Assembly: GCF_037038585.1 (NCBI RefSeq)
Contig: NC_092520.1
Span: 12,779,001-12,843,000, forward strand
Direction: 5' to 3'
DNA from: Patagioenas fasciata
Taxonomy: Eukaryota > Chordata > Aves > Columbiformes > Columbidae
DNA length: 64,000 nucleotides
Shown here one piece after another: positions 11,450 through 24,400 of the stretch; position 1 is the first letter of the stretch, and each line of letters opens with the position of its first letter. The position numbers were made by a program, and so were the translations under genes. The notes beneath the pieces were generated by a model. It did no database searches, was not told the origin of the DNA, and saw only the letters and a program-made list of their open reading frames with translations.

Positions 11450-12574
11450 ATGGTCGCCTCCAGAAGGAGAGCATGTCTCAAAAAGACTGTGGCAACGCAG
11501 ACTGAAGTTCTGTCCCAAACGGTGGCTGTTCAGGTCTCCGGCTGCAAGGAGTGCCAGAGCCTGCTGCTGCCGGAGGAGGGAGGCCAGCACTCTACTTGTG
11601 TGAGGTGTGAGCAGGTGCAAGATCTGCTCGACATGGTTGTGAAGCTTAAGGAGGAGGTTGAGATGCTGAGGTCCATCAGGGAGTGCGAAAGGGAGATCAA
11701 CTGGTGGAGTAACACCCTTACGTGCCGGTCGGAAAGGCCCCAGGGAGGTACCCCCGAAAAGGAGGTGGACCTCCTGCCCTCCCGGACAGAGGCGGAGGTC
11801 CTGAGACAACCCCACCCTTGTCGCTGTCGGGCAGAGGTAAATGACCTAAAAGAAGATGAGGGTTGGAAGCTTATTCCAGTTCGCCATCACGGGCAGCCCC
11901 CCTCCCTGCCTGATTTGCCTCCCCAGGTGCCCCTCCGTAATAGGTTTGAGGCCCTGGATCTTGAAGAAGAGGTAGGTGAGGAGGTGGTGCCAAGCCTGCC
12001 TACAAGATCACATAGGAAGAGGCGGTTGACTACACAACTGAAGACTACCTCTGATAAGAAAGATAGAAGGGTGATTGTAATAGGAAATTCCGTTCTGAAA
12101 GGAACAGAGGGCCCAATATGCAGGGTTGACCCTCATCTTAGGGAAGTCTGTAGTCTACCTGGAGCCCGGATCAAGGATATTGCTAGAGAGCTCCCCAGAC
12201 TGGTGCACCCGACAGACTACTACCCACTGCTGGTCTTCCAGACAGATGGGGAGGAAGTTGCTTCCCGTAGTCTGAGGGGAATGAAGAATGACTTCAAGGT
12301 CTTGGGAAGGATGGTAAAAGATTCAGGGGCTCAAGTGATCTTCTCTTCACTCCTTCCCCCTTCAAGTGACGATGTGGGGTGGAATGGGAAAATTCAATCT
12401 CTAAATGGTTGGCTCCAAGACTGGTGCTACAGGCAGGGCTTTGGTTTTTTTGATAATGGCTGGTTTTATAAGACTCCAGTCCGGACAGTGTTATGCAGGA
12501 AAGGCTTATCTCGCAGAGGCAAAAGGATGCTGGGGCAGGTATTAGCTGGGCTCATTTGGAGAGCTTTAAACTAG
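11450..12574 (+). CDS. CR1 ORF1 protein (coiled coil, Cys motifs, SGNH-esterase-like)
   Basis: Nucleic-acid-binding or chaperone-type protein of a CR1 LINE, 374 codons from the ATG at 11450 in the context GTGACCATGG. The frame stays open 30 codons further upstream (to 11360), but 11450 has the better start context. Seen in order: a basic N-terminus, paired cysteines CKEC and CVRC, a heptad-rich acidic/leucine stretch likely to form a coiled coil, a linker, and a C-terminal domain with [12 protein letters not shown]. The last resembles the GDS serine block of the SGNH esterase fold known in ORF1 of the CR1/L2 clade, with [13 protein letters not shown] as a later block. Its end overlaps ORF2 by 82 bp, suggesting re-initiation or leaky scanning for ORF2. 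Confidence 0.88.
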   Translation: MVASRRRACLKKTVATQTEVLSQTVAVQVSGCKECQSLLLPEEGGQHSTCVRCEQVQDLLDMVVKLKEEVEMLRSIRECEREINWWSNTLTCRSERPQGGTPEKEVDLLPSRTEAEVLRQPHPCRCRAEVNDLKEDEGWKLIPVRHHGQPPSLPDLPPQVPLRNRFEALDLEEEVGEEVVPSLPTRSHRKRRLTTQLKTTSDKKDRRVIVIGNSVLKGTEGPICRVDPHLREVCSLPGARIKDIARELPRLVHPTDYYPLLVFQTDGEEVASRSLRGMKNDFKVLGRMVKDSGAQVIFSSLLPPSSDDVGWNGKIQSLNGWLQDWCYRQGFGFFDNGWFYKTPVRTVLCRKGLSRRGKRMLGQVLAGLIWRALN

Positions 12575-15462
12575 GCTCGAAGGGGGATGGGGTTGTAGTT
12601 GGGCTTGCCCCAGTGGGGCAGCATTCTAAAACAGATGAGGACCGGGTGGCCTCCTGTGCCCCTAGGGAGAAATTGGTGTGCTCTGCTCGCTCCCTGAAAT
12701 GCCTGTACACCAATGCGCGCAGCATGGGGAATAGGCAGGAGGAGTTAGAATCCTATGTTCGGTCGGGAGATTATGATCTGGTGGCAATTACAGAAACGTG
12801 GTGGGACAGTTCACATGACTGGAATGTGGTCATGGATGGCTACGCCCTTTTCAGGAAAGACAGACCAGCCAGGTGTGGTGGTGGAGTTGCTCTCTATGTG
12901 AGAGAGCAACTGCAATGTACTAAATTCTGCCCAGGAGCGGATGAGGAACGAGTTGAGAGTGTATGGGTCAGGATCAAGGGACAGGCTGGCAGGGGTGATA
13001 CTGTTGTAGGTGTCTATTACAGGCCACCAGATCAGGCTGAGGAAGTTGATGAGGCCTTCTATGCGCAGCTGAGAGTGGCCTCACAGTCACAGGCCCTGGT
13101 TGTTGTGGGTGATTTTAACTTCCCTGATGTTTCCTGGAAGGACCATTCAGCCAGCCAGCCACAGTCCAGGAGGTTCCTCCAGTGCATTGATGATAACTTC
13201 CTCATGCAGATGGTGGAGGAGCCGACCAGGAGAGGTGCGCTGCTGGATCTCATCCTCACTAACAAAGAGGGTCTGGTCGAAGCAGTAAAGGTTGAGGGCT
13301 GCCTGGGTTGCAGTGACCACGAGATGGTGGAGTTCAGCATCTCGTGTGGCAGGAACAGAATAGCAAGTAGAATTGCAACCCTGGACTTTGGCAGGGCTGA
13401 TTTCGGCCTTTTCAAGCAATTGCTGGGGGAAATCCCATGGGCAAGACTGCTTGAAGGAAAAGGGGCCCAAGAGAGCTGGATTGCATTCAGAGATTGCTTC
13501 TTCCATGCTCAGGATCAGAGCATCCCCACACGTAGGAAGTCGAGGAAGGGAGCCAGAAGGCCTGCGTGGTTGAATAGGGATCTGTTGGGTATGCTCAAGC
13601 AGAAGAGGCGAGTTTACAGGTCATGGAAGCAGGGACTGGCCACTTGGGAGGAATATAAGGCTGCTGTTAGAGGATGCAGGAAGGCAGCTAGGGTAGCCAA
13701 GGCCTCCTTAGAATTACAGCTGGCGAGAGGGGTCAAGGACAGCAAGAAGAACTTTTTCAAATACATAGCAGATAAAACTAATACCAGAGGCAATGTAGGC
13801 CCACTGATGAATGAGGTGGGAGCCCTGGTGGCAGAAGACACAGAGAAGGCAGAATTGCTGAATGCCTTCTTTGTCTCTGTCTACGCCGCTGGAGGCTGTC
13901 CTGGGGAACCCTGTACCCCTGAGACCCCGGATGAAGCCAGGTTAATGGAGGAGTTTGCTTTAGTCGATGAGGACTGGGTTAGGGAACAATTAAGTAGTCT
14001 GGACGTCCATAAATCCATGGGTCCAGATGGGATGCACCCGCGGGTGCTGAGGGAGCTGGCTGAAGTCATTGCTAGACCGCTATCCATCATTTTTGCCAAG
14101 TCTTGGGAAACGGGAGAGGTGCCCGAGGATTGGAGGAAAGCAAATGTCACTCCAGTCTTTAAAAAGGGCAAGAAGGAGGACCCGGGTAATTATAGACCGG
14201 TCAGCCTCACCTCTGTCCCTGGGAAAGTAATGGAACAGCTTATCCTTGGTGTCATCTCAAGGCATATCAGGGATAAGAGGGTCATTAGGGGCAGTCAGCA
14301 TGGCTTTACCAAGGGTAAGTCATGCTTGACCAACCTCATAACCTTTTATGAGAATGTAACAAGGTGGATGGATGATGGCAGAGCGGTGGATGTGGTCTAC
14401 CTTGACTTCAGTAAAGCCTTTGACACAGTCCCTCACAGCATCCTCACAGCTAAATTGAGGAGGTGTGGTCTAGACAATAGAGTAGTGAGGTGGGTTGCAA
14501 ACTGGCTTAAAGAGAGAAGCCAGAGAGTGGTGGTCAATGGTGCGGAGTCCAGTTGGAGGCCAGTATCTAGTGGAGTGCCTCAGGGGTCAGTACTGGGGCC
14601 AATATTATTCAATATATTCATTAATGATTTAGACGAGGGAATTGAGTGTACTATCGGCAAGTTTGCTGATGACACTAAGCTGGGAGGAGTGGCTGACACG
14701 CCAGAAGGCTGTGCTGCCATCCAGCGGGACCTGGACAGACTGGAGAGTTGGGCGGGGGATAACCTGATGGAATTTAACAAGGGAAAGTGTAGAGTCCTGC
14801 ATCTGGGCAGGAACAATCCCAAGTTCCAGTATAGGTTGGGGCATGACCTATTAGAGAGCAGTGTAGGGGAAAGGGACCTGGGGGTCCTGGTGGACAACAG
14901 GATGACCATGAGCCAGCACTGTGCCCTTGTGGCCAGGAAGGCTAATGGCATCCTTGGGTGTATTACAAGGGGGGTGGTCAGTAGATCGAGAGAGGTCCTC
15001 CTTCCCCTCTACTCCGCCCTGGTGAGACCCCATCTGGAATACTGTGTCCAGTTCTGGGCCCCTCAGTTCAAGAAGGACAGGGAACTGCTGGAGAGGGTCC
15101 AGCGCAGGGCAACAAAGATGATTAAGGGAGTGGAGCATCTCCCTTATGAAGAAAGGCTGAGGGAGCTGGGGCTCTTTAGTTTGGAGAAGAGGAGACTGAG
15201 GGGTGACCTTATTAATGTTTGTAAATATATAAAGGGTGAGTGCCACGAGGATGGAGTCAGGCTCTTCTCAGTGGCAAACAATGATAGGACAAGGGGCAAT
15301 GGGATCAAGCTGGAACACAAGAGGTTCCACTTAAATTTGAGAAAGAACTTCTCAGTGAGGGTAACAGAGCACTGGAACAGGCTGCCCAGGGAGGTTGTGG
15401 AGTCTCCTTCCCTGGAGACATTCAAAGCCCGCCTGGACACATTCCTGTGCGACCTCACCTAG
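12493..15462 (+). CDS. CR1 ORF2 polyprotein (AP endonuclease and reverse transcriptase)
   Basis: Retrotransposition enzyme of 989 codons with no stop or frameshift. The apurinic-like endonuclease spans about residues 68-300, with [10 protein letters not shown] (71-80), the catalytic ITETWW with Glu101, VYYRPP (174-179), GDFN (206-209) and the SDH triad at 274-276. The reverse transcriptase spans about 490-800, with [22 protein letters not shown] and the catalytic FADD at 724-727. The C-terminal region carries [16 protein letters not shown] and a Leu/Arg-rich tail typical of CR1. An alternative start at 12724 would cut into the endonuclease, so the upstream ATG, or initiation coupled to ORF1, is more likely. 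All recognised catalytic motifs are present, so the enzyme may be functional (inference). Confidence 0.92.
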   Translation: MQERLISQRQKDAGAGISWAHLESFKLGSKGDGVVVGLAPVGQHSKTDEDRVASCAPREKLVCSARSLKCLYTNARSMGNRQEELESYVRSGDYDLVAITETWWDSSHDWNVVMDGYALFRKDRPARCGGGVALYVREQLQCTKFCPGADEERVESVWVRIKGQAGRGDTVVGVYYRPPDQAEEVDEAFYAQLRVASQSQALVVVGDFNFPDVSWKDHSASQPQSRRFLQCIDDNFLMQMVEEPTRRGALLDLILTNKEGLVEAVKVEGCLGCSDHEMVEFSISCGRNRIASRIATLDFGRADFGLFKQLLGEIPWARLLEGKGAQESWIAFRDCFFHAQDQSIPTRRKSRKGARRPAWLNRDLLGMLKQKRRVYRSWKQGLATWEEYKAAVRGCRKAARVAKASLELQLARGVKDSKKNFFKYIADKTNTRGNVGPLMNEVGALVAEDTEKAELLNAFFVSVYAAGGCPGEPCTPETPDEARLMEEFALVDEDWVREQLSSLDVHKSMGPDGMHPRVLRELAEVIARPLSIIFAKSWETGEVPEDWRKANVTPVFKKGKKEDPGNYRPVSLTSVPGKVMEQLILGVISRHIRDKRVIRGSQHGFTKGKSCLTNLITFYENVTRWMDDGRAVDVVYLDFSKAFDTVPHSILTAKLRRCGLDNRVVRWVANWLKERSQRVVVNGAESSWRPVSSGVPQGSVLGPILFNIFINDLDEGIECTIGKFADDTKLGGVADTPEGCAAIQRDLDRLESWAGDNLMEFNKGKCRVLHLGRNNPKFQYRLGHDLLESSVGERDLGVLVDNRMTMSQHCALVARKANGILGCITRGVVSRSREVLLPLYSALVRPHLEYCVQFWAPQFKKDRELLERVQRRATKMIKGVEHLPYEERLRELGLFSLEKRRLRGDLINVCKYIKGECHEDGVRLFSVANNDRTRGNGIKLEHKRFHLNLRKNFSVRVTEHWNRLPREVVESPSLETFKARLDTFLCDLT

Positions 15463-15552
15463 GCGTTCCTGCTCCAGCAGGGGGATTGGACTAGATGATC
15501 TTTTGAGGTCCCTTCCAATCCCAAACATACTGTGATACTGTGATACTGTGAT

Positions 15553-18500
15553 CTCTTGAAGCTTCAGCAAGGGGAATCAGGTGAAGGGACAGGGGGAGAG
15601 AAGTCAGTGAGGACACACTGCCCAAATATTTGATCTCATGTAGGTTTCGCAGCCTGCCATGGTGCTGGGGATGCCTGAAAGTGTGTTTGTACTTCATCCA
15701 CAGAGGCAGCCTATGAAGTGCTTCCCTTCCACCCCATCTGTCTGAGCTGTGCTTTGCCAAATCACCTCTGCTGCATCAGGCGAACATCGTGCCTGGGTGT
15801 CCCTGCTGAAAATGAGATTACAGGAGAAAGTAGCAGAGCCCTTCCCCTGGGAGAGATCCCCGCTGGCAAAGCTTCTTCCTGATCCCATTGCTTCATGGCA
15901 GTTTTATTCCTGAAGGCACTAAAGAAGGTCTCGTGGTAATGTGACTTTATGTCATATTCCTTTTTCATTTATTTCAACCTTCATTTAAATTATTTTTGTG
16001 CTCTTGGCCCAGTGATCTGTTTTGGCAGCACAACATATAGGGTATATGCTCATATTAAAATGAATTGAACTTTGAGTAATTTAAAATGTATCACACTGGT
16101 TGTATTAATGTAATCCACCCTATCAGAAAGACAGATTATAGTCATGAAGTTGAAACCCACATGTGAAGCTTTTCCCAAATGTTGGGATTTTTGCCTTTGC
16201 AGCATAGGTCAAATGTTGAGCCCTGGGATAACAAATGAATTTTTGCTTTCAGCATGAATAATTAACAAAAAAGAGCTTTCAGATTCCTTCTTTTTAGAAG
16301 GAAAATTATAAAATGTCTAGAGGTTGGGTTTTCTTAGTATGAATTGCACCTGAGGAAATACAATGACGCATATGACAAAATGCCCAGTATTAAGAAAGTA
16401 TTTAACCAAATTTTTATGAATGCTATTTGTCTGAAAGTCATCTGGTTCCTTTCTCCCTGAGAGCCCATTCCAAGCAACACTTCCACCCCCTGTGCTGCAA
16501 ACAACCCCTTTGCAAGGGAAGAGATTTCTCTTAAGCAGAAATGCAGCTGGTGTAGAACGGCAGCAATGGGGAGCACTTTGGGCAGGGTGGGAGCCCGTGG
16601 CATCACAGCAGAGGGCAGGGGGGATTTTCGGGTCAGGTTCCCTACTGACAGCCTGTGGAGGAGTGTAGCTGTGGTGAGCAACACTGTAGGGGGTGGTGTT
16701 GGGAACCATGGGGTACAGCCCCATCAACCAGCGACTGCAGTGTGAATCACTTGACCTCATGGAGTACCAATAATAGCTGTATTATTGATTAGCAGCCAAC
16801 ATTATCACCAAATTTACCCCTGATGCTTGGCCCCTCTGAGTCACTGCCTGTCTCTCAGCACTCCAAATGCAATGGGGGATGAGCCTCAGGAGATCTCTCC
16901 TGCTGTGGGGATGAAATTTGAAGAGGATGCTGCGGACAAGCCGGTGGTGGGTCCTGTGCATGGGTGCAAGGCTTCAGCGTGGAGCTGGTTCTGCTGGGTG
17001 GGAGCGAAGGGTGCGCCCTGCCCGGCTCTGCTGCATGGTGCTGGTTGTGTAGTTACCTCACAGTCCATTACAAGAAAACCAGACGGGAATGTTAATCCTG
17101 AGATTACTTACCTTGGCATATTCATGATGTATCTTCCTAACAAGGTTTTTTATTGGAATTCTGTCCAGCCACATTCAGATGAAGCTGATGATGTGCCGCT
17201 CTGGGTTATAGACGTTTCATCCATTAATGCTGCTCTTCTGGATTTATTTTTCCCCGCTTGTCAAACAGCAATTCTAGGAAATATAAATGTATTCAACAAT
17301 ATAGTACAGGCTGTAAGAAATTAGTTATTCCTTGTTTAGTTACAAAGTGCCCTTAAACTAGCAGGCTCTGAGAACGATTTACAAGCTTTGTAAAAGATTT
17401 TGTTCACAGTCCCTACACTGCTGTAGACATCTGCAGATTTTTATTGCTGCATGATCAGTATTTTAAGTTACCCTTCTCCTTCCCTTTGCTTATTTCCATT
17501 ATTTTAAGGGATTTTTTCCCTTCCTTCTCTTTGCCATCTGAGAGTCTCTCAAGTTTGCCTGGAAGGCCTGATTTCTCTTTCTGGTGTCATTAATAATGGA
17601 ACAAAATCACATTAACAATTGCAACTACAGCCAGATAGAAGCCAGAAAGCTCCTTTTGCTCTCTAATATGCCGCATGACTCTGAAATGCTTTATAAAGAG
17701 GGTTTGCTTTTTTTTTTCCCCTCACCTTTTTCCATTGATATCTTTTTGGACTCAACGAAATGCTTGACCTTGTCTTTTGCTGAAGAAGAGATAAAAACCA
17801 CCAGAGTTAAAAATTCACAGAGATTCCAGACCTGCATTAGCATTTTAGGGATATTTTCATTCTGCGAGAAATCATGGGAGAAAATTCAGCAAAGAAATGT
17901 TAGGAGGGGCTGTAGGGCTTTGCATCTGCAGGGTTGGAAGGCTGGGAGCTTCTCAGCGCTGCCTTGGGATGCTTTTGGTCAATGCAGAGAGCTGGCAAAC
18001 AGCTGGAAAGAGCTGCAGGCTTCTGAACCAGCAACAGAAATGTACGCCAGGCACAGGCAGACAAGAAAAATAGGAGACATTCTGCTGGACCTTCCCCTTT
18101 CATATGAAGTTGGTGGTCCAGAATTACTTTATTCTGGTCTTCTGGAAGTGAAAAGAACATTCACTGGGAGGTCTCAGTGTGTAAAGACATTCCTCTCATC
18201 CATATAAGATGAAAAAAAGTATTTTTCAGTATTTGAAGTAGAACCTGGACAAATATGCACTTTCTTTGTCGTTGGTTTCTTTTTGCCTTTTATTCTTTTT
18301 TGGCAGAAGCACAGTACAAAAAGCCCTTCTCTTACCTCAAATCAATCAATAGCTGTAAGAGACCATGGGCAGTCCCAGTCTGTCAGCGTTCCTCCACTTT
18401 TTAAGCAACCTAGATGGCCTTAGTCTCCTTGTGGTTTTGGTCTGTGGTTTTGGGGGTTAGGAAAACAAAGGAAAAAATGAAATTAAGTGAAACTCAACCT

Positions 18501-19822
18501 TGAAAGATGCAGAAATGTATACCCGAGGACACACAGATGCTTAGTAGGAGGGAGACATTTGGAACCAGCTTTTCTCAAATGGGAGGTACTGAAAGCACAC
18601 CGCGTTAGCTGGGTGATTGCGTTTGCCCACAAGTCACTGTTTAGTGTCAGAAATGAAACAGGTTTTTGCAATGTGGCATTTAAACTCCCAAGGTGTTGCA
18701 TCCTCAGCCCTCTGCACCCTTTTGTATTTACAGAGATGGCCATACACTCAGTTTCTTCAAACAGGAAACCGAAACACAAAGTTGCTTCTTTCTAGGAAGT
18801 TTATGGCGAAACAGAGAAAAAATTATTTGATTTTCTGGGTCTCTGAGGTTGCCTTCATCCCTTCCAGACGGTGGGGCAAGAGCACCGGGCACAGTCAGCA
18901 CGGGGTGGTGGCTGCAGGCTGGCACTACAGTAGCAGAAGGCACATTACGTGGCCACTGCAATTCATTGAGGTCTTCATTAGCTTTTTTCTCTTTCTCTTC
19001 CTTCCTCCTTCTTTTTCCACTTCCTCGTGCTCAATACACCTGCCTGCATTGATTATCAACACTAGCGGCAATTCTTGGGCCACAAGCAGTGTCAAGAAAA
19101 ACAGCTTGACCCAGAGAAGCAGCTATGGCACCAATCATGGCAGGTGTAACAGCCATGAAAACATACTCAAATCCTTCAAAATTAGAAGTACATCTTGTAG
19201 GAGTTGTCTACAAAGGCTTTCTGGTATGGCTGTGCCATCAAGATCTTCCCAGAGACTGAAGGAAGGCAATGGCCACATCCGTGACTCACTTTTACTACAA
19301 CCAGTGGTTTGGGATTTCCAGCCTGGTGCAATCAGCACGTGTGTCTGGGGACCTTGGAGACACTGTGTCTAAAGACGCAGGTAGACTGGCTCTCCCAGAA
19401 AGCTGGATATGTGTCACTCAAAGGCTTGTTTCTCAGATTTTATAATCCAGCTCTGTAAATCAAAGACACTTAAAGAATCCCAAGCAGTAGGTAAGCCTAT
19501 GATAAAAAAAAATCAGTTTAGCTCGTCTAAAGCTGTTCAAGAACTTAAATGTTATTTGCTGAATATTTTGAGGATTCTTTTCCCAGGCTAGAATCAGAAG
19601 GCCCATAAGCAGGGTGTACTTCGTTTCCCCTTTTGCCTTGTGTTCTACAGCTCAGGGGTGGAAACTCTCACCCAAGAAATGGGAGATCGAGGTCAAATGT
19701 GGACAATTCTGGGGAGGTGGAATGAAGGAGAATAACTGGATGCCCATTTCTTTTACCCTGAAATGTTAACCCCACAGCACATAGTAGGCTTTAGTTTCAG
19801 AAAAGAAAGACAAAGTAATAGG
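15553..19822. other. Intergenic, no gene recognised
   Basis: Mostly AT-rich unique-looking sequence between two CR1 elements. It includes open frames of 165, 207 and 251 codons at 16827-17324, 17584-18207 and 18617-19372. They lack recognisable domains, show ordinary intergenic composition and have no splice-consistent partners. No RNA gene or clear regulatory signal is seen. Confidence 0.6.
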
Positions 19823-21400
19823 ATCATAGAGTCATAGAATCATAGAATAGTTTAGATTGGAACAGACCTTCCAGCCCCCCTGCAATGAGCAGGGACATAT
19901 TCAACTAGATCAGGTTGCTCAGAGCCCCGTCCAGCTTGGCCTTGAATGTCTCCAGGGATGGGGCATCCACCACCTCTCTGGGAAACCTGGGCCAGGGTTT
20001 CACCACCCTCAGTGTAGAAAATTTCTTCTTCATGTCTGGCCTGAATCTCCTCTCTTTCAGTTTAAAACCATCACCCATTGTCTTATCACAACAGGCTCTG
20101 CTAAAATGTCTGTCCCCATCTTTCTTATCCTCCCCTTTTAAGCACTGGAAGACCACAATAAGATCTCCCTGGAGCCTTCTCTTCTCCAGGCTGAACAACC
20201 CCAGCTCTCTCAGCCTGTCCTCCCAGCAGAGCTGTTCCAGCCTCTGATCATTTCTGTGGCTCCTCTGGCCCCTCTCCAACAGGTCCATGTCTTTCCTGCA
20301 CTGAGGGCTCCAGAGCTGGACACAGGACTCCAGGTGGGGTCTCATCAGAGCGGAGCAGAGGGGCAGAATCGCCTCCCTCCAACTGCTGGCCACACTCCTT
20401 CTGATGCAGCCCAAGATATGTTTGGCCCTCTGGGCTGCAAGTGCACATTGCTGCCTGTAGCTGGAGTAAGAAGGCTACATTAATAGTCTTCCCCTGACTG
20501 GCTGGTCTGTAGTAGACATCAACCACAAGGTTTTCTTTGTTGCCTCCATCTCTGATTCAAACCCATAAGTTTTCAATCTGCTCATGGCTATTCTTCAGAG
20601 ACAGCTCTTCACAACCTATCCATCTCTTGATGTAGACTGCAACACCGCCACCTCTCCTTCCTCACCTGTCCTTTCTGAACAGCCTTTAGCCATCAATAAC
20701 CATGGTCCAGTCATGGGATTCATCCCACCAAGTTTCACTAATGGCAACTAGGTCATAGCTTTCTAGAATCATGGTGGCTTCCAGCTTCTCCTGTTTGGTG
20801 CCCATGCTGCATGCATTGGTGTAGAGGCACTGCAGCTGATCTGTTGGGCATATCACCTTCTTAGAGGAACACCCCTTAATCCCTTTGTGGTGTTTCAAAG
20901 GTGTTTGCCTGCTGGTTGCTATTACTTCAGGTACCCCTGGCTCATCTCTGTAAGACTTCAGGTGTGCTGCAGTGTAGACAGCACATCTCAGAGCAACAGG
21001 TTGAGGGCCCTCACTAGCATTCTGTCCCTTTAACCTAGGCGTGTCATCCCACAGATTGTTGGGGGCAAGCCTGAGATTATCCCCCTTCATGGCCAGTTTA
21101 AAGCTCTGCCAATGAGCCCCGCTAGCTTGTGAGCAAAGACCCTTTTCCCCCTTTGAGAAAGGTGAATCTCATCTGATGCCAGCAGGCCTGGTGCAATGTA
21201 GACAATCTCATTATCGAAAAACCCAGAACTGTGGCAGTAACACCAGCCATGGAGCCAGGTATTAATAGTCTGAGTCTGTCTGTTTCTTCCAACTGGAAGG
21301 AGAGAGCTAAAACTAACCTGTGCTCCAAATTCCCTTACGAGCCATTCCAGGGCCCTGAAGTCTCTTTTGATTGCCCTTGGACTATGTATTGTGGTAAAAA
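19823..21400 (-). repeat. CR1 LINE with a large internal deletion
   Basis: Reverse-strand CR1. The terminal octamer-like repeats CATAGAGT/CATAGAAT at 19826-19847 mark the 3' end. Reading 5' to 3' on the minus strand: the ORF1 C-terminal part (SPRAIKRDFRALEWLV and LSQRGKR), the ORF2 endonuclease start (LQCLYTNACSMG and ISETWWDESHDW), VDVYYRPASQ, then an abrupt jump near 20452 to the region downstream of the reverse transcriptase ([13 protein letters not shown] and [16 protein letters not shown]). About 1.8 kb including the FADD motif is missing. The ORFs are otherwise lightly broken, so it is moderately young. Confidence 0.9.
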
Positions 21401-24400
21401 TAACAGCAAAATAATAATGCACTTCTGATTAAATAAAAATATTTATGTTCCAGGTTGGCCAGGACACCAGAAGGTTAGTCATTCATATAACCCTTTGCCT
21501 CACATTAATGTCTGAAGTTATAGTCTGTTGTATAGAAAAGGTTTTGGTTAGTGTTACACCATACAAAGAAAATATAAAATGAGCTTTTATGGTGTGTAAG
21601 AATCATCTGACTCTTTTCCAAGGTGCTCTAATTCTGCTTTGCTGTCCCATGGTACTTTTCACCTTTAATCACTGGCAGTGTGAATATTTTCAACTGCAGA
21701 ATTCAGCAAGGCAAATGGTACATCTATCCACTTTGTGCAGAATGAAAACAATCATCTCAAAAAGGGGCAAATACAAATGTGACTCTTGTGTCTTCCCTTT
21801 TTCCCCTGTGAATTTTAATGCTATACTCTCCAGTAGAAGAACAGCACAAACTTTTGTCATCTCAAATCTTGGGATGCCCAAGGCTCTCAAACCTGTCTCC
21901 CATCTTCAATTCAGTCACTGTCGTAAGATGCAGGAGATACACACAGATTGGGTGAGAACTTAAATAGAATTAAGAATGAGTAATAATTAAGCAAACAATA
22001 ATTATGCATGATTAAGCTGGTCTAGTTGAAATGGACTATTTAAATATCTACACTTTGGTCTCAGCAGATTTTTCATGTGGATCACCTGAGCACCTCTCCA
22101 TGTCATTTGGTGTAAATTCGGTGCAAAGAATTTACTTCAACCTGGCCTGTCAGCACAACCATGTCCTCACATGATCTAAGTGAGCTGACAAAACCAGAAA
22201 CCTCTTTTTCTACCGCTGGCTTAGTGTCCCTCAGCCCTTTGCAGAAGGGCTGAACAGGAGCTGCCCACAGGGTCTCACCAGAAAGCCAGGCTTGATGCTC
22301 CTGGCTGCAGACAGCCTTGCTGCCCATGTTGGCTCCCATGGCTGGACACAGTGCCTCCAAGGCAGCTGGAAATATTCAGCACCGAAGCAAATTGAATCAA
22401 GCCCATCCGGCCCAGCAGAATGATTGCTGAAGCATGTTAGGCATGTTGCCTTTCGAATAATGACCGTGATTGAGCAATGGTGGTATAATTATGGTGTCTC
22501 CTGCAGAGGCAAGTCTGGGTAACTCAGGGCAGTCACAGCTCAGACCCTTGCACACGCACGGTGGGTGGTTTCCTCCTGGAGCACCACACACGTAGCAATG
22601 TCAGTTATAGCCTTGGCCCCAGTGCCCACCTCAGCCTGTGTGTGGAGAGGGCTTAGGAATTGCTCCAAACGTATCAGAGCTGGAAACTTCATTTAATTTT
22701 TGCCTCTAATTTTCAGGAGTGCAGTGTGGGTAGGTGGAGGAGGTCGCGCAGCACCATCAGCAACAGCAGAAGTGCTAACAACCTTAGCAGAACCTGGTGC
22801 ACGGTGACCTGCTGTGGGTGCCTTGGCAGGGCCCAAAGGCCACCAGCCACTTGGGGAGGTGTGCATCAGGTGGGCAGGTGATGGTGCTGGGTGGCAGTTT
22901 GCATCTCCTGGACACTTGTGGAGGTAATGGGTGAGCCACATTCAGGGCATGGAGAAAGGCCAGTTCTGAGAGGGAAGCGCTGGTTTGTGTTACTTGGGGC
23001 TGGACACATTCCTGTGTAACCTCGTCAGAGGTGTATTATGAGGTGTACAACACAATGTTGCACAGCTCACTAAAATTGTAAAAAGGATGGCAAAGTTGGA
23101 AGTTTTTCAGTTTGCTTTAGTCCCATAGCGTAAAATTTCTCTCCAATCCTGTCATTATGTCAAAGTCTGTTATTCCTGAATTAAGATTATAACTGAACTC
23201 TAGGAGAAAACAAATCCCACATGTATATCAGAGAAAACCCTGTTGTGTTCTTTCTTCAATAAAATGCAAGTGTCACAGCTTGCAGTTGCATAGCAAGAAT
23301 TCCTGAGTTGTAAATATGTTTGAATTTTCAATTTGCCTTTCTTTAAAAAATCACACACTTTTCCCTTGTTTTTGCACAGATAATGTGAGGTTCAGAATAC
23401 AGAAGGTCTGCTGATGTAGGACCCAGTTTAGATTTAGAAATCCAAGTCACACCATGATCTTGACTTCTCCATAGTTGCAGAAAGGAATTTGTCAGCATTA
23501 AGCTGGCAAATTGGTCTGATATTTAGTGTAGCTTACATTTAAAAGCTGAGCTTCATTTGTAGTCTGAATTTGTCTAGTTTCAAATTCCGGACATTGGATC
23601 TTGTCATGAGACCTGCTTGTGAGAGAACAGACACTATCGAAATAGCAGGAACCTGCTCTGGGTATGACTCACCCCATCTAAATTTCAACATTGCAGTGCA
23701 CAGCATCACTCAGGGCTTCCTTTCAGGACAACACAGGCAATAGTTTTAGATTGTGATTCACCTGATCTGTCTATGGACATCTGTGTTAGGTTGTTCAGTA
23801 GCCCATAAGAAGTGCATCTGGATTATTTGACCAGCTGAGCACACAATGTGGACTGCTCCTCATTGCCTACCCAGTGCAGTTAAATAGCATAATGCCAAGA
23901 ATCAACCTCACTAGAGATTCACATGGTGGATGATAATTTCCTACTTGCCATTATGTTTCAAGACATGTCAGTTAGCCAGTTGTTAATCTGCCTAATGTAC
24001 ACAGAACTGGTTATGTGTTGTTCTTGTTTCTTAATCTAATTTCTGTCTGATAACATCTCAGGCACTCCACAGGAGATGAAGTCTAAAACCGCCAAGGAGA
24101 ACCAAGACAATGTAAGCCTCGGGGTATCTCAGTGGATCCTGTCAACCCAGGTGACATTGTAGTGCTGCCCAGATGCTGGTGTTTGCTGCTGTAGATCTGT
24201 CTACTGCAAATAATTTATCCTGTCAGTTCAGTCCTAGGTCCTGGGCTACTGTCTGTCCACTTTGTGTGAATGTTAGTGCATTCCCTGGGTCTTTCTTGGA
24301 GTGAATCAACTGGTTTCTTCAAAACCAAAAATCAAGTGCTGTTCTGGAGACAGTTCACTCCCGAGGACTGAGATTGGACTAGATTTGGCTCCACCAACTT

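Larger units (their letters stand above)
11055..15552 (+). mobile_element. Apparently full-length CR1 LINE retrotransposon
   Basis: About 4.5 kb, the size of a complete CR1. In order it has a GC-rich 5'UTR (about 11055-11449), ORF1 (11450-12574), ORF2 (12493-15462, overlapping ORF1 in another frame), a short 3'UTR with GGATTGGACTAGATGATC, and a 3' terminal 8-bp repeat, ATACTGTG, in about 3.25 copies at 15527-15552. CR1 elements end in such octamers rather than poly(A). Both ORFs are open throughout, unlike every other CR1 copy here. The 5' boundary is estimated from the change in base composition. It lies head to head with VSTM5, about 0.8 kb from that gene's start codon. Confidence 0.9.

Noticed and set aside
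13059-15246. Several minus-strand frames of 60-130 codons inside the CR1 element
   Set aside because: Shadows of the CR1 ORF2 coding strand.
17584-18207. 207-codon plus-strand open frame
   Set aside because: No domain, motif or splice partner; composition like the surrounding intergenic DNA.
18617-19372. 251-codon plus-strand open frame
   Set aside because: Low-complexity Ser/Phe stretches, no recognisable domain, and other frames are also open in places.
23001-23025. CTGGACACATTCCTGTG match to the CR1 ORF2 end
   Set aside because: Only about 25 bases, with no flanking CR1 sequence; could be chance or a very decayed remnant.
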